In this document: one piece after another, positions 59,970 to 64,000 of the stretch
Layout: each line of letters opens with the position of its first letter
Numbering within the stretch: position 1 is the stretch's first letter
NCBI GenBank assembly: GCA_963696495.1
Contig: CAVOKJ010000002.1
Span: 372,001-436,000, forward strand
Direction of reading: 5' to 3'
DNA length: 64,000 bases
Origin: Bog-756 sp963696495
GTDB lineage: Bacteria > Actinomycetota > Acidimicrobiia > Acidimicrobiales > RAAP-2
Notes under the pieces: generated by a model
Database searches by the model: none
What the model was told of the DNA's origin: nothing
The model's input: only the letters and a program-made list of their open reading frames with translations
Position numbers and translations under genes: made by a program

Positions 59970-61316
59970 TTGTCCAACCCGTACCTCCAAGGAAACTTCG
60001 CTCCGGTGCACGAGGAGCGGACCGACGATCACGAGCTCGAGGTGGTCGGTGCCCTACCCCCCGACCTCGACGGTCAGCTCCTCCGCAACGGACCGAACCC
60101 GGCAGCACTCCCGTCGGACGAGACCCGGTACCACTGGTTCAGCGGTGACGGGATGATCCACGCCGTCTCGCTGGCCGGCGGGAAGGCGACCGGGTACCGC
60201 AACCGGTGGGTGAGGACGAGGGCCCTGTCATCCGAGATGGGGACGCCACCCCCGGGCGGCCCGGCCGAACCGCTCGACGGGCCCGCCAACACCCACGTGA
60301 TCCGGCACGGCGGTCTCACCCTGGCGCTGGTCGAGTCGGGATTCCCCCACTCGTTGTCCTCCGGCCTCAACCGTGCCCGCGTCTACGACTTCGACGGGGG
60401 GCTGGCCTCACCGATGACCGCCCACCCCAAGGTGGACCCGGCCACCGGCGAGCTCGTGTTCTTCGGTAGCGACGTGTTCGGGCCACCGTTCCTCCGGTAC
60501 CACGTGGTCGATGCCGGTGGCGTCCTCGTCCGCACCGAGGACATCGACATCCCGCGTGCCACCATGCACCACGACTTCGGCGTCACCGCCTCGCGTGTCG
60601 TCTTCCTCGACCTGCCGGTGGTGTTCGACCTCGAGCTGGTGGCCGAGGGGCGGGCGCTCCCCTATCGGTGGATGCCCGAGGTGGGAGCCCGGCTGGGGGT
60701 GATGCCCCGATCGGGCGGTAACGCCGACATCCGCTGGATCGCCATCGATCCGGTCTACGTGTTCCACGTCCTCAACTGCTACGACGACGGCGACGCCGTC
60801 GTGATCGACGTGTTGCGCTACGACCGGGCGTTCGACACGGCGCCGGGTGAAGCCATCGCCTCGGACCTCCCGGTCCTGGCCCGCTGGACCATCGATTTGG
60901 GCCGCGACCGGGTCACCGAGCAGAGACTCGACGATGTCGCCGTCGAGTTCCCGCGGGTCGATGCTGCCGTGGCCGGCCTCCCCCATCGGTACGGGTACTG
61001 CACCCGGCTGGGCGAACGACCCGAGGAACCGACCTTCGAAGGTCTGATCAAGTACGACCTGGACCGGGACGAGTCGACACGGTTCGACCCGGGGGCCCAC
61101 CGCTCACCCGGGGAGCCGGTGTTCGTCCGAGCGGCCGACGGTCGGGGGGAGGACGAGGGGTGGGTACTCAGTGTGGTCTACGACGCAGAACGCGACGGCA
61201 GTGACCTGGTCATTCTCGACGCCACCTCGTTCGCGGGCCCGCCGGTCGCCACGGTGAGGCTGCCCGCCCGGGTCCCGTTCGGATTCCACGGATCGTGGGT
61301 GCCCACCAACTCGTGA
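59970..61316 (+). CDS. Carotenoid oxygenase (RPE65 family)
   Basis: Iron-dependent dioxygenase that cleaves carotenoids, apocarotenoids or stilbenes. LLRNGPNPAALPSDETRYHW, FSGDGMIHAVSL and the His ligands in TAHPKVDP, TMHHDFGVTAS, FHVLNCYDDGD and VPFGFHGSWVP. 448 aa, no signal peptide. Start is TTG at 59970, with GAGGAG at 6 nt; no ATG or GTG fits. Plus strand, divergent from tyrS. No carotenoid biosynthesis genes are in view. Confidence 0.93.
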   Translation: MSNPYLQGNFAPVHEERTDDHELEVVGALPPDLDGQLLRNGPNPAALPSDETRYHWFSGDGMIHAVSLAGGKATGYRNRWVRTRALSSEMGTPPPGGPAEPLDGPANTHVIRHGGLTLALVESGFPHSLSSGLNRARVYDFDGGLASPMTAHPKVDPATGELVFFGSDVFGPPFLRYHVVDAGGVLVRTEDIDIPRATMHHDFGVTASRVVFLDLPVVFDLELVAEGRALPYRWMPEVGARLGVMPRSGGNADIRWIAIDPVYVFHVLNCYDDGDAVVIDVLRYDRAFDTAPGEAIASDLPVLARWTIDLGRDRVTEQRLDDVAVEFPRVDAAVAGLPHRYGYCTRLGERPEEPTFEGLIKYDLDRDESTRFDPGAHRSPGEPVFVRAADGRGEDEGWVLSVVYDAERDGSDLVILDATSFAGPPVATVRLPARVPFGFHGSWVPTNS

Positions 61317-61479
61317 CCTGCCGCACCGCTCCGGGGTGCCACCAATCGCCGGTCGGTCCATGAGAAACTGGCAAGTCCCCCGATGACCGCCTGCACGCAC
61401 CCGCTCAGGGTGACGCACCGACCAGACGAGCGATCGACACCCCACACGTGCCCAGCGACGACCCCTACACTCCGCGCGC

Positions 61480-61531
61480 AGTTCCTCCGGGCGCAGTTCC
61501 TCCGGGCGCAGCTCCTCCGGGCGCAGCTACC
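61480..61531. repeat. 15-bp tandem repeats upstream of the LCP gene
   Basis: gcagttcctccgggc at about 61479-61493 and 61494-61508, then gcagctcctccgggc at about 61509-61523 and a partial copy. Read in the frame of a GTG at 61448 it encodes Pro-Pro-Gly-Ala steps. Confidence 0.85.
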
Positions 61532-61671
61532 CCGGCTCGCCCGCACCGCGGCCGAGCGGGCGATCCTCGGGGGTCCCCACCGGCCGGCCCCGGGGCTCCT
61601 CGTCCAACGTCGGGCGCAGCTCCGATCGGGGCACCGAGTTCCCCGGACCCATTCTGGGCGGCCAGATCGCC

Positions 61672-62910
61672 GTGCCCACGAAACGAGAGGTGCGACGGGC
61701 GAAGAAGAAGAGCCGGCGGCGGCGGAGAAGGCCAGCCGAACGGATCCTCCGGGTAGCCATAGCCCTGGTCGTGCTGGTGCTGGTGGTCGCCGGCCTCGGG
61801 TACGGGTACTTCCGCTACCAGTGGAGCAAGGTCTCGTCGTCCCCGTGCCCGAGTTGTGTCGCCGCCGCCAACGGCGCCCCCTACAACGTCCTCCTCATCG
61901 GCTCGGACAGTCGGGTCGGCGAGACCGCCGCCGAGGCCCAGCAGTTCGGCAACCAGTCCAACGCCGGGGGGCAGCGCAGCGACACCATCAAGATCGTCCG
62001 TGTCGACCCGGCAACCGGCACGGCCTCGTCGCTCTCCATCCCCCGCGACACCTACGTGACGCTGTCGGGCATGCCGGCCAACAGCCAGCTCGACTCCCAG
62101 AACAAGATCAACTCCGCGTTCGGCGCCGGTCCCGACGCGTTGATCCAGACGATCCAGAACACGTTCGGCATCCCCATCAACCACTACATCGTGATCAACT
62201 TCTTCGGCCTCGAAGACGCGGTGAACGCCCTCGGCGGGATCTCGATGGACTTCCCCTACCCGGTGCGGGACCAGGACTGCTCCACCGGGGCCTGCTACAA
62301 CAACTCGGGCCTCAACATCCCGACGGCGGGCTGCCAGACGCTCGACGGATCCCAGGCCCTCTCCCTCTCACGGTCCCGCTACTTCCAGTACTACGCCAAC
62401 GGCGAGTGGAACTCGGACCCCAGCTCCGACATCGGCCGGATCGAGCGTCAGAACCTGATCATCGAGGCGGCGCTGGACAAGGCCAAGTCGACCTACAACC
62501 CGCTGCGGCTCAATTCGCTGCTGTCCTCGGTGGTCCACGACTTCAGCAAGGACAACGGGCTCACGGCCAGCGACCTCTTCTCGCTCGCCGAGCGCTATCA
62601 CGCCTTTTCCGGGTCGGACCTCCAGTCCTACACGCTGCCGACGGCGGGAGCCGATTCGTCGTCCGCCGGCGACGTCGAGGTGGTCCAGCCCGACGAGGCA
62701 TCGGCGATGATCACCCAGTTCCTCGGCGGACCGTTCGGTGCCATCTCCACCCCTCCCCTCGACGCCTTCGGCAATCCGCTCGCCCTCATTCCCCCGACAC
62801 CGACGACGACCAGCCCGGCAGCCGCCACTCCGGCAACCGGAGCAGCGCCCGCGGCAGCGACGCCCGGGTCCTCCTCGACCATCCCGAGCTTCGACCCACG
62901 TCCCTGCTGA
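61672..62910 (+). CDS. LytR-CpsA-Psr (LCP) family cell-wall ligase
   Basis: Membrane-anchored phosphotransferase that joins polymers such as arabinogalactan or teichoic acids to peptidoglycan. Very basic cytoplasmic stretch (KKKSRRRRRRP), one membrane segment (about residues 27-48), then the LCP domain: NVLLIGSDSR, SDTIKIVRVDPATG, LSIPRDTYV, NKINSAFGAGPDAL and LSRSRYFQYYANGEW. Pro/Thr/Ala-rich end. GTG at 61672 is the only start in this frame; a Pro-rich possible N-terminus lies upstream in another frame (GTG at 61448), so an indel may hide a longer gene. Confidence 0.92.
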   Translation: MPTKREVRRAKKKSRRRRRRPAERILRVAIALVVLVLVVAGLGYGYFRYQWSKVSSSPCPSCVAAANGAPYNVLLIGSDSRVGETAAEAQQFGNQSNAGGQRSDTIKIVRVDPATGTASSLSIPRDTYVTLSGMPANSQLDSQNKINSAFGAGPDALIQTIQNTFGIPINHYIVINFFGLEDAVNALGGISMDFPYPVRDQDCSTGACYNNSGLNIPTAGCQTLDGSQALSLSRSRYFQYYANGEWNSDPSSDIGRIERQNLIIEAALDKAKSTYNPLRLNSLLSSVVHDFSKDNGLTASDLFSLAERYHAFSGSDLQSYTLPTAGADSSSAGDVEVVQPDEASAMITQFLGGPFGAISTPPLDAFGNPLALIPPTPTTTSPAAATPATGAAPAAATPGSSSTIPSFDPRPC

Positions 62911-62915
62911 CCGGC

Positions 62916-62951
62916 TGGACCGGGTCCGCCAGGGAGGTCGAGCCCGGTCCA
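62916..62951. terminator. Inverted repeat between convergent LCP and menD genes
   Basis: TGGACCGGG and CCCGGTCCA, a 9-bp stem with an 18-nt loop, in the 89-nt gap. Probable bidirectional terminator; no T tract. Confidence 0.5.
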
Positions 62952-62999
62952 CGTGCCCGCTTCGAATGACGGGGGTGTCGTCGTCCTGCCGGGTCCCGG

Positions 63000-64000
63000 T
63001 CAGCCTTCGCCGGTCCCCGGCACGGGGTCGTCGACGGCCGCCACGACGGCCGCACTGATCCCGTCGTGGACGACCACGTTCTGTCGGCGGTCGGGAACCC
63101 GGACCCGGATGACCGACATCCCCCGGGCCCGCAACCTCTCGTCGAGCGTGGCGTCGAACTCCGCCGGCGTCGAGTGGGCTCCCAGGGTGTCGACCGGCCA
63201 CCCGAAGCCGGCAGCCACCTCGGCGGGATCGGCCGACTGGGGCGTGCCGAACAGGCGCTCGAACGACGGGTGGTCCAACGAGCCCGCCGGTGGGAGGAAG
63301 GAGAAGATCCCGCCGCCGGCGTTGTCGACCACGACGACGACGCAGTGGGCGCCGAGGTCGTGGGTTCGCACCAGGGCCGACACGTCGTGGAGGAAAGCCA
63401 GGTCACCGACCAGGGCGACGGTCGGGCCCCCGGTGGCGAGCGCCACCCCGAGGGCGGTCGACACCACCCCGTCGATGCCGTTGGCCCCACGGTTGGCCAG
63501 CACCCTCGGCGGACGCCGGCGCGGGAGCCCGAAGGCCTCGACATCTCGCACGGGCATAGAGGAGGACACGACGAGGGTGGCATCGCCCGGGAGCCGGGTC
63601 CAGAGGCGGTGGGCCAGCGTCGGTTCGTCGATCGGGCCGCCAGGTGGCGCCCCCTCCCCACCACCCATCATCGACCCGACGGCGACACGGGCGCGTGCCT
63701 CCGATCCCCGCCAGGATGCCAGCCACCCGTCGTGGGCGGTGGCCTCGACGCCGGTGCCCGTCGCACCGATCACCCTCGCCACCTCCTCGCAGAACGACGA
63801 CGGGTCAGCTCTGACGAACGTTCCCACCTCACGGCCCGGATCGTTCCACCGCGCCCGGGGGTCGACGACAACGGCGGCGGCGCCGGCGCCGACGGCGGCC
63901 GACAGCTGCCCGGTGACGACCTTGGAGGCCCACCGGTCTCCGAGCTGCAGCACGACCTCGGGCCGGTGCTCGCGGGCGAACCGGGGTGATCGCAGCAGAA
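63000..64000 (-). CDS. menD: MenD, menaquinone synthesis, N-terminus beyond the window
   Basis: 2-succinyl-5-enolpyruvyl-6-hydroxy-3-cyclohexene-1-carboxylate synthase, a ThDP enzyme that adds 2-oxoglutarate to isochorismate. The visible 333 C-terminal residues cover the central domain (VVLQLGDRWASKVVTGQL) and the ThDP-binding domain: SSSMPVRDVEAF, ANRGANGIDGVVSTALG, LVGDLAFLHDVSAL and VVVVDNAGGGIFSFLP. The frame is open through base 64000. Confidence 0.93.
   Translation of the reverse strand, partial: LLRSPRFAREHRPEVVLQLGDRWASKVVTGQLSAAVGAGAAAVVVDPRARWNDPGREVGTFVRADPSSFCEEVARVIGATGTGVEATAHDGWLASWRGSEARARVAVGSMMGGGEGAPPGGPIDEPTLAHRLWTRLPGDATLVVSSSMPVRDVEAFGLPRRRPPRVLANRGANGIDGVVSTALGVALATGGPTVALVGDLAFLHDVSALVRTHDLGAHCVVVVVDNAGGGIFSFLPPAGSLDHPSFERLFGTPQSADPAEVAAGFGWPVDTLGAHSTPAEFDATLDERLRARGMSVIRVRVPDRRQNVVVHDGISAAVVAAVDDPVPGTGEG

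Noticed and set aside
61383..62969. Long plus-strand ORF of 528 codons over the LCP gene
   Set aside because: Arg/Pro-rich shadow frame; the LCP domain is in another frame.

Overview
The window is a GC-rich, gene-dense stretch of an actinobacterial chromosome. Gene order, actinobacterial-type proteins (mihF-type integration host factor, DUF1844, DUF3151, a PriA without helicase motifs, DUF222-HNH protein) and many GTG/TTG starts point to Actinobacteria; the class Acidimicrobiia is my inference, not proven. No phage, plasmid, CRISPR, rRNA or tRNA gene was seen.

Layout, read along the minus strand from right to left, which is the transcription direction of nearly all housekeeping genes: menD (partial, right edge), tyrS, a DUF3151 gene with a lipoprotein and a flavin reductase gene, nfuA, an orphan prepilin peptidase, the shikimate run aroC-aroK-aroB-aroQ, then pepQ-efp-nusB, the pyrimidine operon pyrR-pyrB-pyrC-carA-carB-pyrD-pyrF, mihF-gmk-rpoZ-coaBC-metK-priA, def-fmt-rpe-ribD-ribBA-ribH-hisG and a cold-shock-like gene, infC-rpmI-rplT-trmH-pheS-pheT, and finally argC-argJ-argB-argD-argF-argR-argG (argG cut by the left edge). 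This matches the order known from other actinobacteria such as mycobacteria, with insertions.

The insertions are mostly on the plus strand: an unknown 158-aa gene plus an FAD amine oxidase (7.8-9.8 kb), a DUF222-HNH gene (9.9-11.4 kb), DUF1844 plus a GPH/MFS transporter (18.1-21.0 kb), a methyltransferase (27.7 kb), a 5-oxoprolinase block pxpA-pxpBC plus an unknown gene between mihF and pyrF (35.2-38.5 kb), a cysteine-rich gene divergent from nfuA, a small 78-aa gene, a carotenoid oxygenase and an LCP cell-wall ligase (60.0-62.9 kb).

Regulatory content readable from sequence: tandem ARG boxes before argC; a PyrR-binding loop in a hairpin that covers the pyrR ribosome binding site; a probable AUA start for infC; a structured leader before ribBA with partial FMN-riboswitch-like segments, in an operon that lacks ribE; a chain of ATGA-linked mini-ORFs between pyrD and pyrF; and a recurrent -10 element 6-8 nt before start codons (leaderless transcripts). 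Short in-frame tandem repeats are scattered through otherwise conserved genes.
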